A stretch of DNA of 64,000 nt, taken from positions 947,973 to 1,011,972 of the forward strand of contig JAKMXF010000011.1 in the NCBI GenBank assembly GCA_024704765.1, given 5' to 3'. Below are positions 10,348-21,100 of this stretch, one piece after another (positions within the stretch are counted from its first letter, which is position 1; each line of letters begins with the position of its first letter). The notes beneath the pieces are model-generated. The model made no database searches, was not told where the DNA came from, and was given only the letters and a program-made list of their open reading frames with translations. The position numbers and the translations under genes are program-made. The stretch comes from Oopsacas minuta (taxonomy: Eukaryota > Porifera > Hexactinellida > Lyssacinosida > Leucopsacidae).

Positions 10348-10511
10348 TAGATCTCATCAACTATACTACGGCTACTCGATTACTTTTATTTTTGTTTTTT
10401 CCCTTGAGTTTTGACTTTTTACTTATTAGTTAGGCTAACAATACATATTTCTATATTTTCATATGTATTATCTATTCTTAATGTTTGTATTTTGTTTGTA
10501 GGATAAATTAT

Positions 10512-11714
10512 ATGGCTGATAGGGCTCTCGATTCTGCTATAGAAGATATCAGAGGTAAATTCACTGGGTTACATAAGATCCTTACTCAGAGAGAAGATAA
10601 GCTAATCGAGATTATTAAGAGTGCACAAGCTAGTAACCTATCACATATCCGGGATCTGTTGGATATGAAGGAGTTCATATGTCAGAACATAAAGAATAAT
10701 GCTCTTATGAACAAGAAATTATATGAGAATGACCTAGAGATTGCAGAGTTAAAGTCTCAGCATGCGGAATCGATCAAACAGCTGACAGAGATATCATGGG
10801 GTGGTGTGTGTTATGACGAGCTATCTCATATTCTAGATAAAATAGATTTTAATAATAATAATGAGCTAAGTAACACCTTGAGTCATCAGTCCGATTACTC
10901 TAAGAAAATAGCTCCAATTTATCATGGAGGTGTTTGTTGTGAATCTCCTGCCCCTGATCAGCTGTCTCATCCTAATCACATAGCTATAGATGAGAAAACT
11001 CAGAATATTTACGTTTCTGATTTCAAACAGAATTGTATTGTAATATTCGATAAGAAAGCAAATATAATTTCCAAGTATAATTCTGGTATAAGATTCCCTC
11101 GTGCTATTACATGTAGAAATGATAAACTGTATTTGATCGAGAACTTACATTCTATGAGACATATACAATTCAAATCTTTTCAATTAAATCCCAGAATATC
11201 TCCAATCCCTGTTAAGAAGTTGAAATACCCCACTGATACATCTCATGTTGCAGCTTTTGATGTCTCAAAGGAAGAAGTTTGGTATATTTGCAATCAACAA
11301 TCAAACAAAGTATTTTTTCTAGAAAATTCTATTTTCTATCTTCTCTCTCCAAGCATACCATTTGAATCCCCTACCGCTCTCAAGGTATACGGTCTCATAT
11401 ACTTGCTAGAGTCTCAGAGCAAAGAGACTGCTCGTATAAGACTAATGAGTTTACAAGGAGATACCATAAGGACCATACCTCTCAATGGTGTTGTAGCATC
11501 TTTATACTTTGATGTTGATTTGGATGGTAATTTCATTATCAGCAACAGCTATCTAGATTCTATTGTTATTTTCTCTAAAGATGGCAGCATGGATCACATC
11601 ATACATTCTACTAAATCTTATTGCATTGCTTATCCTAAAGGTATAGCTGTAAGCAATGAAGGTAATATTGCTGTTATTACCAGCAATTCTAAAGGATGTC
11701 TATTGATTTTCTAG
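10512..11714 (+). CDS. Coiled-coil plus NHL-like beta-propeller protein (TRIM-NHL-like, no RING)
   Basis: The start chosen is ATG 10512, ten bases after TTTGTAG; the open frame extends further 5' without an ATG. The 400-residue protein begins with about 100 residues of predicted coiled coil. From about residue 135 there are NHL/six-bladed-propeller style repeats, for example LSHPNHIAIDEKTQNIYVSD, FPRAITCRNDKLYLIE and YPKGIAVSNEGNIAVIT. This is the C-terminal half of a TRIM-NHL architecture without RING or B-box, so ubiquitin ligase activity is not expected from this chain. Such propellers bind RNA or proteins. The exact partner and cell location are unknown. Confidence 0.65.
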   Translation: MADRALDSAIEDIRGKFTGLHKILTQREDKLIEIIKSAQASNLSHIRDLLDMKEFICQNIKNNALMNKKLYENDLEIAELKSQHAESIKQLTEISWGGVCYDELSHILDKIDFNNNNELSNTLSHQSDYSKKIAPIYHGGVCCESPAPDQLSHPNHIAIDEKTQNIYVSDFKQNCIVIFDKKANIISKYNSGIRFPRAITCRNDKLYLIENLHSMRHIQFKSFQLNPRISPIPVKKLKYPTDTSHVAAFDVSKEEVWYICNQQSNKVFFLENSIFYLLSPSIPFESPTALKVYGLIYLLESQSKETARIRLMSLQGDTIRTIPLNGVVASLYFDVDLDGNFIISNSYLDSIVIFSKDGSMDHIIHSTKSYCIAYPKGIAVSNEGNIAVITSNSKGCLLIF

Positions 11715-11835
11715 GATTATATATATTGATTGATATGTATCTAGTATTCTATTTTATTGGTTACAGGTATACTATTATTCTCATGCAAATATTCGTACTC
11801 ATTTCATTTAGAACTTAGAAGTTAGTATAATTGTA

Positions 11836-12942
11836 ATGTCAGGGAAATCTCAGCCCTCAGAAACAGCTAAGCAGGACTGGATGAAGGCTAACAAGATACA
11901 AACTACATCTACAGTTGATGAATTATTCAGATATCATGCTAAGGAACAGCAGGATCTGCTCAAGAAGAAGGAATGGCAGAGTGACGTACATTACTTCCAA
12001 GAGCTAAAGATATCAGCACTAGCTCTCCTTAAGATGGTAATGCATGCACGTTCAGGAGGAAGACTAGAAGTAATGGGTATGCTACAAGGCAAGCTACTGG
12101 GTAGCACCATGGTGTGTATGGATGTATTTGCACTCCCTGTAGAAGGTACAGAGACTCGAGTTAATGCACTGGACTCAGCTTATGAATATATGTCTCAGTA
12201 TTTTACTTTCAGTAAAGAAGTGAGTTAATATACATGCCATATAATTATGTGTTGTTGTTATTAATGTGTGTGTAGGTGAGTAGACCTGAGAATTGTATTG
12301 GATGGTATCACAGCCATCCAGGATATGGCTGCTGGCTATCCGGTATTGACGTAAGTACCCAATTTACTAATCAGATGTATCAAGAACCATTTGTAGCAAT
12401 AGTTATAGATCCTACTCGTACTGCTGCTTCTGGTAAAGTACATCTAGGGGCGTTTAGGACATATCCAGAAGGTAAACACCTAATGATTCATCTCGTACAC
12501 ATATTTACACAAATACTATATAGATTATTCACCCAAAGAAGATGCGCAATCAGAATATCAAAGTATTCCTTTCGAGAAGATCGAAGATTTTGGTATTCAC
12601 TGTAAAAGATATTATCCTCTTAATGTTAGCTACTTTAAGAGCAGTCTAGATAGCAAACTACTGGATCAGCTATGGAATAAATACTGGGTTAGTACACTAA
12701 CTACAAATCCTCTAGTAGCTAATGAAGAGTATAGCTCTATACAAATATCTGATATGTCTGAGAAACTCGAGCAGATAGAACAGGTAGAACGTTCTTATAT
12801 GCATGGAGGAGTTAGAAGTAAGGAGGGAGCTGGTAAGCTAGAGAAGGCTACTAAGGACAGTAGTAAGTTGTCTATAGAGGCTATACAAGGATTGATGAGT
12901 CAGGTTCTTAAGAACCAGATATTCAGTGGTATTCCTATATAG
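11836..12942 (+). CDS. COPS5: COP9 signalosome subunit 5, JAMM deneddylase
   Basis: Three exons, 11836-12219, 12276-12471 and 12524-12942, join across 56- and 52-bp GT..AG introns to give 332 residues, against 334 in human. This is the catalytic metalloprotease of the COP9 signalosome, which removes NEDD8 from cullins. The JAMM zinc site is intact: E78, H140, H142 and D153 in [14 protein letters not shown]. The C-terminal helical region ([19 protein letters not shown]) matches the part that binds CSN6 and the helical bundle. Without removing the second intron the frame would diverge after FRTYPE, so the intron call is firm. Confidence 0.93.
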
Positions 12943-13090
12943 ATGTTGTTTGACTGGTAACTTCATTTTAGTTATATCTTATATGTACATAAATGTTCTA
13001 ATTCTTAGACTTGTAGAGTGGGCTATAGTGAGATAAAACTATAGAAGATCTAGCTTACATATAAATAGAATATACACTCAACTATCGTTA

Positions 13091-13159
13091 CAGTGCGACT
13101 TCAATTATCTTGACACTTTTGACAGGTCCCAACGTGTCCGTATAATCGAGTTTGCACTG
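13091..13159. mobile_element. 69-bp CAGTGC-ended MITE with TA target duplication
   Basis: The left end is CAGTGCGACTTCAATTATC. The right end, reverse-complemented, is CAGTGCAAACTCGATTATA. Both continue to a GACAC a few bases further in. TA flanks both ends (13089-13090 and 13160-13161), as expected for Tc1/mariner/pogo-type insertion. It has no coding capacity and lies between COPS5 and the sirtuin gene. The CTCGATTATA motif resembles the longer element at 7536-7686, so both may belong to one superfamily. Confidence 0.55.
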
Positions 13160-13263
13160 TATATCGGAGTTCAAGGGAGCTAGATAATTAGTTTGATATA
13201 TAGCGGGTATTTCGATACATCCGTGTTGTATATAACCGTAATTGATTGTTGTATAGCATTTAT

Positions 13264-14355
13264 ATGGCAGAGAATGACATACAACGCACAGTACTTAAAG
13301 AGTACACAGATAATCCAGAATATTATACCAGAAAAATGACAAAGTTAATATCTCTAATGAAGGAATCTAAGTTCATTACAATATACACAGGAGCTGGTAT
13401 AAGCACAGCAGCTAGCATACCTGATATCAGGGGAGAACACGGGTTGGAGACTAAACAGACCCCTCTGGTAGTGCTAGGACTCAAGGAACAAGATCTAGAC
13501 TGTATTTACCCTACATACACTCACTGTGCTATAACAGAGCTGGTTGATAGAGGGGTAGTTAAGTTTGTAGCTACTTCTAATCATGATGGTTTACATCAGA
13601 AGAGTGGATTGAGTGATGAATATATTGCTGATGTGTTTGGGAATGTTTTTGTTGAGAAATGTTTGAAATGTAAAATGCTTTGGAAACGTTCTGTTGTTGT
13701 TCCTTCTCTCGGAAGGAAATGTGATGATACCAATTGTAGAGGGAGATTACAGAAAACTGGGACTAGAATGGGAGAAACTACACCTGAAGAACCTCTGAAT
13801 CGCGCTTGGGAAATCGCGAAAAAGTCTGATTTAGCTATTGTGATAGGCTCCTCTCTAACTGTGTCTCCTTTCTGTCAGTTACCATTTCTAGCTAAACAGA
13901 CAGTAATACTTAATCTACAAGACACTTCGTATGATAATAATTCTGTACTTAACATACACTGTTATTGTGACACAGCTATGAGAGATATCTGTAAGGCTTA
14001 TTCTATAGAGATTAGTCAGTTCAAAATGATTAGGAAATTCTGTCTGTATACAGACGTGACTAATGACAGATATAGTATACTAGTGACAGGAGATGCTAGT
14101 AATGAGCCGAGTGGAGTTGTGTCTGCAGTTGAAATAGAGTATGAAACAGCTGGTGGTAAGATATTGAAGGAAATGGATTCTAATCTAAAGGGAGATTTTG
14201 TTATGGAGCTTGATAATATTGCTTGTGGTATGTCTATTGTTTTTGTGTTTGTATTTAGAGAACATTTTGATTCTAAGCCTTTGAAAGAATCAGTTATTCT
14301 TCAGGAAGGTAATGTTAGGAGAGAGTTTGAGTTTGTTAAGAATATTATTTATTAA
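13264..14355 (+). CDS. SIRT6/7-like sirtuin lacking the catalytic histidine
   Basis: The start is ATG 13264, seven bases after TATAG. The 363-residue protein is a class IV sirtuin closest to SIRT7, with the NAD-binding GAGISTAASIPDIRG, the four-Cys zinc site (CLKC and CDDTNC) and the NAD-pocket GSSLTVSP. Class IV sirtuins deacylate histone lysines, such as H3K18 for SIRT7. Two essential motifs are altered. The usual QNxD is SNHD (S105), and the histidine of the ELHGN motif is phenylalanine (F125, in DVFGNVF). Family knowledge says this His is the catalytic base, so the protein is predicted to be catalytically weak or dead but may still bind NAD and chromatin. The C-terminal extension of about 130 residues is typical of SIRT7. 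Confidence 0.85.
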   Translation: MAENDIQRTVLKEYTDNPEYYTRKMTKLISLMKESKFITIYTGAGISTAASIPDIRGEHGLETKQTPLVVLGLKEQDLDCIYPTYTHCAITELVDRGVVKFVATSNHDGLHQKSGLSDEYIADVFGNVFVEKCLKCKMLWKRSVVVPSLGRKCDDTNCRGRLQKTGTRMGETTPEEPLNRAWEIAKKSDLAIVIGSSLTVSPFCQLPFLAKQTVILNLQDTSYDNNSVLNIHCYCDTAMRDICKAYSIEISQFKMIRKFCLYTDVTNDRYSILVTGDASNEPSGVVSAVEIEYETAGGKILKEMDSNLKGDFVMELDNIACGMSIVFVFVFREHFDSKPLKESVILQEGNVRREFEFVKNIIY

Positions 14356-14538
14356 TCTAAGATATATATTTGTATATTTTGTATTCTCTCTCAGGTGTTG
14401 TAAGAACTAAGTTTTCATTTGCATGTCTCTCAATGTATTTCATCAAGTTTTATTAATGTAGAGCATTGATTACTATGTTGCATTACTTAATTTTGTTCCT
14501 GTGTTTTCATAAACTACCTTACTCTTAGAAATTAGTAA

Positions 14539-15174
14539 ATGGATCCATTGTTACAGAAATACGCTAAAACTGTTCATGAAAGCTTAGAAGATGTACCAAA
14601 TGAGTTACAAGAACTAATTTCCCGTATTCGGGAGTATGACGTACAAATAACTAATATATTGACTGAAATAGAGGGTGAGGATATGAGTGGAGATAGAGCT
14701 CTCCTTTTGAATCAGGCTTATAAATATAAATCCGATTTTATGAGTGACGTAGTCAAATTGCTTGATGATAAGTTGTATAATCTTGATAGCTGTTACACAG
14801 AGGTTAAGACTGCTCCTAAACTTGTAGTTCATCATAAGGCACCGGGTGAGATTATTAACTCTGTCCCACGGGGAGATTTGCCTATAAACAAACCTGTATC
14901 TAAACACAGGAGGAAACAACCTCACAATGAGATTGTCAGAATACCTACACACAGACGAGTTAGTTCTCCCGCTATGCCATCTCCCTCTAAAGAATATCCT
15001 AATACAAATAGAGATAGCATCTGTATATGTAAAGGCAAACAATCTGATCATACTATTATATGTCATAATGATCAATGTAAAGTAGGTACTTACCATATGG
15101 CATGTGTGGGGGTTAAGAGCAGAACTGAGGGGGTGTGGTTCTGTAATTGGTGCATTCATAAAATTGATTTATAA
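14539..15174 (+). CDS. ING-family PHD-finger protein
   Basis: A 211-residue protein with the ING layout. The N-terminal helical domain (residues 1-95, starting MDPLLQKYAKTVHESLEDVP) carries the conserved L-ELI-IREYD pattern. A basic linker follows, with KHRRKQ and HRR as a likely nuclear signal. A C-terminal PHD finger (about 161-207) has the Cys4-His-Cys3 pattern CICKGK..CHNDQCK..HMACVG..WFCNWC. ING proteins tether HAT or HDAC complexes to H3K4me3. The PHD aromatic cage is only partly visible, because the usual Tyr-Cys-x-Cys opening is Ile-Cys-Ile-Cys. Which ING paralogue it is cannot be told. Confidence 0.85.
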   Translation: MDPLLQKYAKTVHESLEDVPNELQELISRIREYDVQITNILTEIEGEDMSGDRALLLNQAYKYKSDFMSDVVKLLDDKLYNLDSCYTEVKTAPKLVVHHKAPGEIINSVPRGDLPINKPVSKHRRKQPHNEIVRIPTHRRVSSPAMPSPSKEYPNTNRDSICICKGKQSDHTIICHNDQCKVGTYHMACVGVKSRTEGVWFCNWCIHKIDL

Positions 15175-15302
15175 TATCTGTATCGCAATATGTTCTAAGA
15201 TAGTTTATAGTTTCCATTTAATTACTAAACAATATAGAATCTATTCCCTCAGTAGTCTAATTTTTGTTATAACATATATAGAATAGGAGAGTGCTAATAG
15301 TA

Positions 15303-16856
15303 ATGTTTCTCCAATATTATATTGTTGTTTATATGCTCTGCATATTCTCAACCTTTGTAACATCTAAAGACACTACACTAACATACATATATCAACAAAC
15401 TTATTATCTATCTTGTGAGAGTGCTAACTCTGATTCCACATCTGTTTGGATGAAAGATAACTCTGTTCTGGAAATCATTAATGATCCTAATCTGAGTATT
15501 ACTGATACTGGTACTCTAGTATTTGATAGGTTTCAGTTCCCAGATACAGGAACTTATAACTGCCAGGATTCTGATACAACTTATATTCTTACAATTCAGT
15601 GTCCTGCTAACTCAGATCCTAATGTCCTATCAAATCAGTGTATTTGTTCTATTGGAGCTACTAGTGTTATCGATAGTGATAGTTTTAAATGTAATCTATG
15701 TCCTTACGGTGCTTACAAGTCACAACCTGGTAACCACCAATGTTTCTCATGTCCCACATCCTTAGTAACAGAGAGGGAGGGTTCCATCTCTGAGACCAGC
15801 TGTGTTTGTCCACCAGGTCATGGTATCAGTAGTTCCATGTGTGTGCCTTGTCTCGCTGATTCCTATCAGGATAAATACGAAGAAGTTCCGTGTATAGATT
15901 GTCCTGAGTATTCTGCTACTCCTCAATCTCTAGGAGAATCTGATGCCGAAGCTTTCACTAGCAGGGGTGATTGTGTGTGTTTGTATTCTCCTTATAATGC
16001 TGGTAATAATACTTGCTGGCCATTCTTTACAACCCCTACCGTAACCTTGGTAGAGACTGATACTACAGCTGTTACAATCAGCTGGAATACAGAATCATAT
16101 ACTCGAGCTGATGACGGTGCTTACAGAGGTATAATAGCAGGATACCATTTAGAAGTTTTAGAGGATAATGAACTAATGTATAACGTATTTACTCACAAAT
16201 ATACACCCATTGACTACACGCCTGGAGAAGAATACATTCTAGTAATTAATAGTCTGAGTCCTGATACAACCTATATTATTGCTGTTAATGCCTACACCAA
16301 GAGCACTGAGTTTGTAGACGGACCTCCTGGTTACCTTTCTATCACTACTGATTCTCTACCTCTAACTACCACGACCCCTCCAGTAACTACTACTACTAAA
16401 TCTCCTGGAATAATTGGGCCTACAGCTACTACAGAACCTACTACTACTACTACAGCTACAACTATATCTCACACTACTAACACACATACGGATACTACTC
16501 CTGAAACTACAGTAACTACTCCTAAACCTGCAGAAACGCCTATACTCCCTACAGCTACATATACCATTACTAAAGTACAACATACTATGATACAAGCTAC
16601 CCCTAAAGTTATAGTTAGATCAGACAGTACAGCTAGCTCCTTCCTAGCTGTTGTAGTTGTTCTATTAGCTCTGTTTATTGTAGTACTGGTAGTCCTCGTA
16701 GTAATCCGCTATTGGTACGGACGCAATAGGCGTTCCAGGAAACTGAGATACGCTAAGACTTCTGGTACGATGAAGCGTGTAGGACCTCAGCCTCGCTTTC
16801 CCGTCTACAGCAATGCTGTGTATCAAAATGGTGATACTAGTGATACTCTCATTTGA
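15303..16856 (+). CDS. Receptor-like protein: Ig, Cys-rich (ephrin-receptor-like) and FN3 domains, Thr-rich stalk, no kinase
   Basis: The start is ATG 15303 (residue 5 of the longer open frame), two bases after AATAG. The 517-residue product has a signal peptide (1-21) and an Ig-like domain (about 25-98, ending DTGTYNCQ). Cys-rich GCC2/GCC3-type repeats follow at 100-240, with pairs such as CPYGAYKSQPGNHQCFSCP, as in Eph receptors. One fibronectin III domain spans 245-352. A Thr-rich mucin-like stalk (355-430) leads to a transmembrane helix at about 448-471 and a 45-residue basic tail with Tyr residues. The extracellular order resembles Eph-type receptors without a ligand-binding or kinase domain. 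It could act as an adhesion molecule, decoy or co-receptor. Confidence 0.8.
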   Translation: MFLQYYIVVYMLCIFSTFVTSKDTTLTYIYQQTYYLSCESANSDSTSVWMKDNSVLEIINDPNLSITDTGTLVFDRFQFPDTGTYNCQDSDTTYILTIQCPANSDPNVLSNQCICSIGATSVIDSDSFKCNLCPYGAYKSQPGNHQCFSCPTSLVTEREGSISETSCVCPPGHGISSSMCVPCLADSYQDKYEEVPCIDCPEYSATPQSLGESDAEAFTSRGDCVCLYSPYNAGNNTCWPFFTTPTVTLVETDTTAVTISWNTESYTRADDGAYRGIIAGYHLEVLEDNELMYNVFTHKYTPIDYTPGEEYILVINSLSPDTTYIIAVNAYTKSTEFVDGPPGYLSITTDSLPLTTTTPPVTTTTKSPGIIGPTATTEPTTTTTATTISHTTNTHTDTTPETTVTTPKPAETPILPTATYTITKVQHTMIQATPKVIVRSDSTASSFLAVVVVLLALFIVVLVVLVVIRYWYGRNRRSRKLRYAKTSGTMKRVGPQPRFPVYSNAVYQNGDTSDTLI

Positions 16857-17062
16857 CCCGATCTCTTATTCAATAGTTTTCCTACCCAAACTTTGTAGAC
16901 TTTTCTACTAAATTTATTATTACTTTCCATTCTTTGTTATGCAATTGAATTAGGTTACTATAGCTAATTATTGACTATGTTAATTGTGGTAAATTTATTT
17001 GCATAATATCAACCAAATTTATACTTTATATTGTAATAGAATCTGCTGGATAGATATTCGCT

Positions 17063-17929
17063 ATGTCTATAGATATTCTCAGTCAAGAACGATTTGTTCT
17101 TAGAGAAAAACAATCTAGATCTACATTACAGAACGTTAAAATTGAGACTATTGCAGAAGATTGCAGTCTTGTGAATATGGTTAATAACTTTCCAATGGAA
17201 AATGGCTACTCTACCATCAAAATAGAAAATGAAGATAGTGCCTTCTCCAATTTGGCCGGAAAATGCTCTTCATTCAATGATTCGTTTTCTTTGAAAATCG
17301 ATTCTTTCTCGTCTCATTTTATGGACGATTCTAGACCTGAAAATTCTACTTTTAAATCTGAAAGCTCACAAATAGTATGTGAAAACCCAATCAGACATTT
17401 ACCTTATTCTCAGTATTTAAACAATTTCACTCAAGTGATTAATATAAAACACTTAGATCATTTTGACATTTGTCTTAAAGGCATACACAGTACAGAGTTT
17501 GAATTAAATTCTAATTTATCTAAATATAATGATATTTCTAATGCAAATACATCGAGAATTGTCCCAACTTTCCAACGTTTCAAAGACTTAGAGATCTCAC
17601 AACTAAAAGTAGATAAATTCGCTGCACAAGTAACTGATACAACAACTAAAGTCGCTAAGAAGGATAAATTGTTAGTCAAAAAATCTAAAATAATTCAACA
17701 AAAAATTAAATTACAGAAGAAGCAGAAAAGACAGTTTATCTGCGAAACTTGTTCCGCGAAGTATTTTTACGAGCTACCTTTCATCAATCATATTTCTAAA
17801 CACATACCTACTTATGAATGTAAACATTGCAAACATTCCTATCCCACACAACGGTCTCTATCGTCACATATGCGAGTACACAATACAACGCACTATTCTA
17901 AACGCCCAACTTTAAAACGGATGAAATAA
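17063..17929 (+). CDS. C2H2 zinc-finger protein
   Basis: A 288-residue protein. The N-terminal 215 residues are unstructured, rich in Ser and Asn, with no recognised domain. Two C2H2 fingers lie near the C-terminus at about 225-247 (FICETCSAKYFYELPFINHISKH) and 251-272 (YECKHCKHSYPTQRSLSSHM then RVH), preceded by a Lys-rich stretch likely to be a nuclear signal. Fingers of this kind bind DNA, but two fingers alone give low specificity. It is probably a transcription factor. The 3' end and the neighbouring P5B ATPase gene are 225 bp apart. Confidence 0.75.
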   Translation: MSIDILSQERFVLREKQSRSTLQNVKIETIAEDCSLVNMVNNFPMENGYSTIKIENEDSAFSNLAGKCSSFNDSFSLKIDSFSSHFMDDSRPENSTFKSESSQIVCENPIRHLPYSQYLNNFTQVINIKHLDHFDICLKGIHSTEFELNSNLSKYNDISNANTSRIVPTFQRFKDLEISQLKVDKFAAQVTDTTTKVAKKDKLLVKKSKIIQQKIKLQKKQKRQFICETCSAKYFYELPFINHISKHIPTYECKHCKHSYPTQRSLSSHMRVHNTTHYSKRPTLKRMK

Positions 17930-18154
17930 CCCCAAAGCCTCACTTCTGAATCAGAATTGTACTTTATTATTTCTGTAAATTTGATATCTCAGCCCTTAAT
18001 CCACTTTAATTAATATATATTGCTATTTTAAATTTATTATTAATGTAATTAATCCCATAACAACTTCATTGTTAGTCTTCCTACACATCTACTTAAGTAC
18101 TCTACTGCTAATGGATGAATAACTGGGTAACTCTAATTCCAATACTTTAAGAGT

Positions 18155-21100
18155 ATGGCAGCAAGAGAATATACAACTAACTCTACCAACACTACAACAA
18201 GCAAATCTGAAGATTCACGGGGTGAAGTTGAGATTAGAATTCTAATCTGGTATAAGGTTAACCAATGGCTTGTTGTTCTATTCTATTTGCTCGGTTTTCT
18301 AAGTCTAGGAATCCTCCTGCTGTTCTCGTACTGGTTTCCTAGAATTAAAAGTTATTTTATCGGACATCGTTGTTTTGTGAAGGACGCTACCCATGTTCTT
18401 ATCCGTGACGTAGACAATGATTGGAATATAGTTAAAATTTGCTCTGTCGATCTTGAGAACAGTGATTCACTGGTTATAAATAATTCCCAGGAAGAACATG
18501 AACACGCTAGACTCGTAGTAGAACAAACCTATCAATTCCGATATTTCATATTCCGTCAGTCTAGGTATATAGTGGATGAATTAGAAGGAGAGGCTCGTAA
18601 ACAAACAGCTTACGACGTAGGCTATACATGTGAACAAATATATGAATTAGCTGGGCAAGACACTAGCCAGTATTCAAAAGATAGAGCTAAAGTATACGGC
18701 CCTAATCTGATTGATGTGCCTGTTAAATCGTATCTCCAGTTATTTGTAGAAGAGATACTCAATCCTTTCTACATATTCCAAGTATTCAGCATTATCATAT
18801 GGGTCTTAGTTAATTACTACTATTACGCGGGAGCTGTGTTCTTAATCTCAAGCATTTCTATAGTACTCAGTCTATATCAGACGCGTAAGAATATGATACA
18901 GCTTAAGAACATGATTGCATTCTCCTGTAAAGTAACTGTACACCGTGGTAAATCTGTATACCATAATACACCCAGTAATGCCTTGTATCCTGGTGACGTC
19001 ATCGAGATACCTCGTACTGGTCTTAGGGTTCCGTGTGATTGCGTGTTAATATCCGGTAATGCTATAGTGAATGAGAGTATGTTAACGGGAGAGAGTGTCC
19101 CTGTGTTTAAGACCCCTCTCTTACATGAAGCAGAGCTATACTCTGTAACAGCTAACAAACGTCAAAATCTATTCAATGGTACTGATGTAATACAAACTAG
19201 AAATCTACCAAACTCTAAAGTACTAGCTTTTGTAATAAGAACAGGCTATAGTACTTCTAAGGGAGAACTAGTTCGATCTATTTTATACCCGAAGCCAACT
19301 AGACTACGATTCTACAAACAATCTTTAAAATTCCTAATATTCCTGATCCTATTGGGGGTAATAGGAATGTTGTATACACTAGTATACCAGGCTATTAGAG
19401 GGCAGGAACCCTTTGAAATATTCCTATTAATGTCAGACCTATTCACCACTGCTGTACCTCCATCTCTACCAGCTGCTATGACTGTTGGGATGATATATGC
19501 TCTGGCTCGGCTTAAGAAACATAGAATATATTGTATTAGTCCTCAGAGGATTAATGTGTGTGGTAAGATTAAGTGTGTGTGTTTCGATAAGACAGGTACT
19601 CTTACAGAGGATGGGTTAGATTTCTGGGGTGTGGTACCGGTAGGTAAGACCTTTGAACAGCCAGTACATAATCCCCGTAAGCTAGGTATTACACCGTTAA
19701 TCACTGCTATGTCAAGTTGTCATTCATTGACACTGATAAATAACCAGTTGGTCGGTGACTCTGTTGATATTAATATGTTTAAAGCTACAGGATGGGAGCT
19801 AGAAGAACCGCAAGATGAGACTAATAGGTTTGATTTATTGGTACCTGTTCTAGTTAGAGCTCCTTATACAGACTGTAGTTATGAAGCTGGTATATTACAT
19901 CAATATCCATTCTCTTCAGAACTACAGAGAATGAGTGTTGTAGTGAAATGCCTGAGAGATGAACAACCTGAAAACCTTATGTTATACTCTAAAGGTTCTC
20001 CTGAAATGATAGCTAGCTTATCTACACCAGATTCTATACCTAAAGATTTTAATGAAGTTCTAGCTCTATACACTAATATGGGGTTACGTGTACTAGCAAT
20101 TGGCTGTAAGGAGCTGACTATTCCCTGGCATAAAGTCAGTAGAATTCCTAGAAATGACATGGAGACAGATCTCAAGTTCTTAGGCTTATTCCTCATGCAA
20201 AATAAGCTTAAACCTATTACTACCAGTGTAATACGTGAGCTGAATACAGCTGATATACGAGTCGTCATGATAACAGGTGATAACATGTTGACAGCTGTCA
20301 ATGTAGCTCTAGAGTGTGAAGTGATACAACCACGGTCAGAAGTGTTCATAATCTCACTGAATGATACCTCCCTTAACCAAGGTATAGACAGTGATATCAT
20401 ATTTACTCCACATAATCCTGAGCTACAGCAAGCTCCTATGCTAGAAGGAAATCCTCTAACACAGCTACCTAGCACTAACTACTGTCTGGCTATTAGCGGT
20501 ACTACATTTGAGCTAATACATAGACATGCCAGTAGATACTTACTAATAGCTATACTGTTGAAGTGTGTAGTGTTTGCTAGAATGTCTCCTAAGCTTAAAT
20601 CCATTATTGTAGAAGAATTACAGAAATTAGGATATGTTGTAGCGATGTGTGGAGATGGTGCGAATGATTGCGGGGCGTTAAAAACTGCAGATGTTGGAGT
20701 AAGTCTGTCAGATTCTGAGGCTTCGGTAGCTTCACACTTCACTTCTAAGATACAAGATGTTAGCTGTATCCCTGTTGTTATTAAGGAAGGTAGAACTGCA
20801 CTAGTAACAGCATTCAGTATATTCAAATTTATGGCTTTATACTGTGTCATAGAGTTTACATCTGTAGTTATAATGTACTGGTGGTTATCAAATTTAGGAG
20901 ACTGGCAATACCTCTACATCGATCTTATTCAGGTATTCGCACTAGCTCTCGTTATGGGTTACACTAAACCTTATTCACGTCTAGCTTACAGACGACCATC
21001 TGCTAATCTTGTTAACTCAATTAACCTAATATCCTGTGGTGTACATATTCTTCTGGCTATTGGATTCCAGATATCTAGCTATATTCTTTTGAGAACTACT

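Noticed and set aside
19900..20475. 191-codon minus-strand frame inside the P5B ATPase
   Set aside because: The overlapping plus-strand ATPase has intact motifs throughout, so this is a shadow frame.
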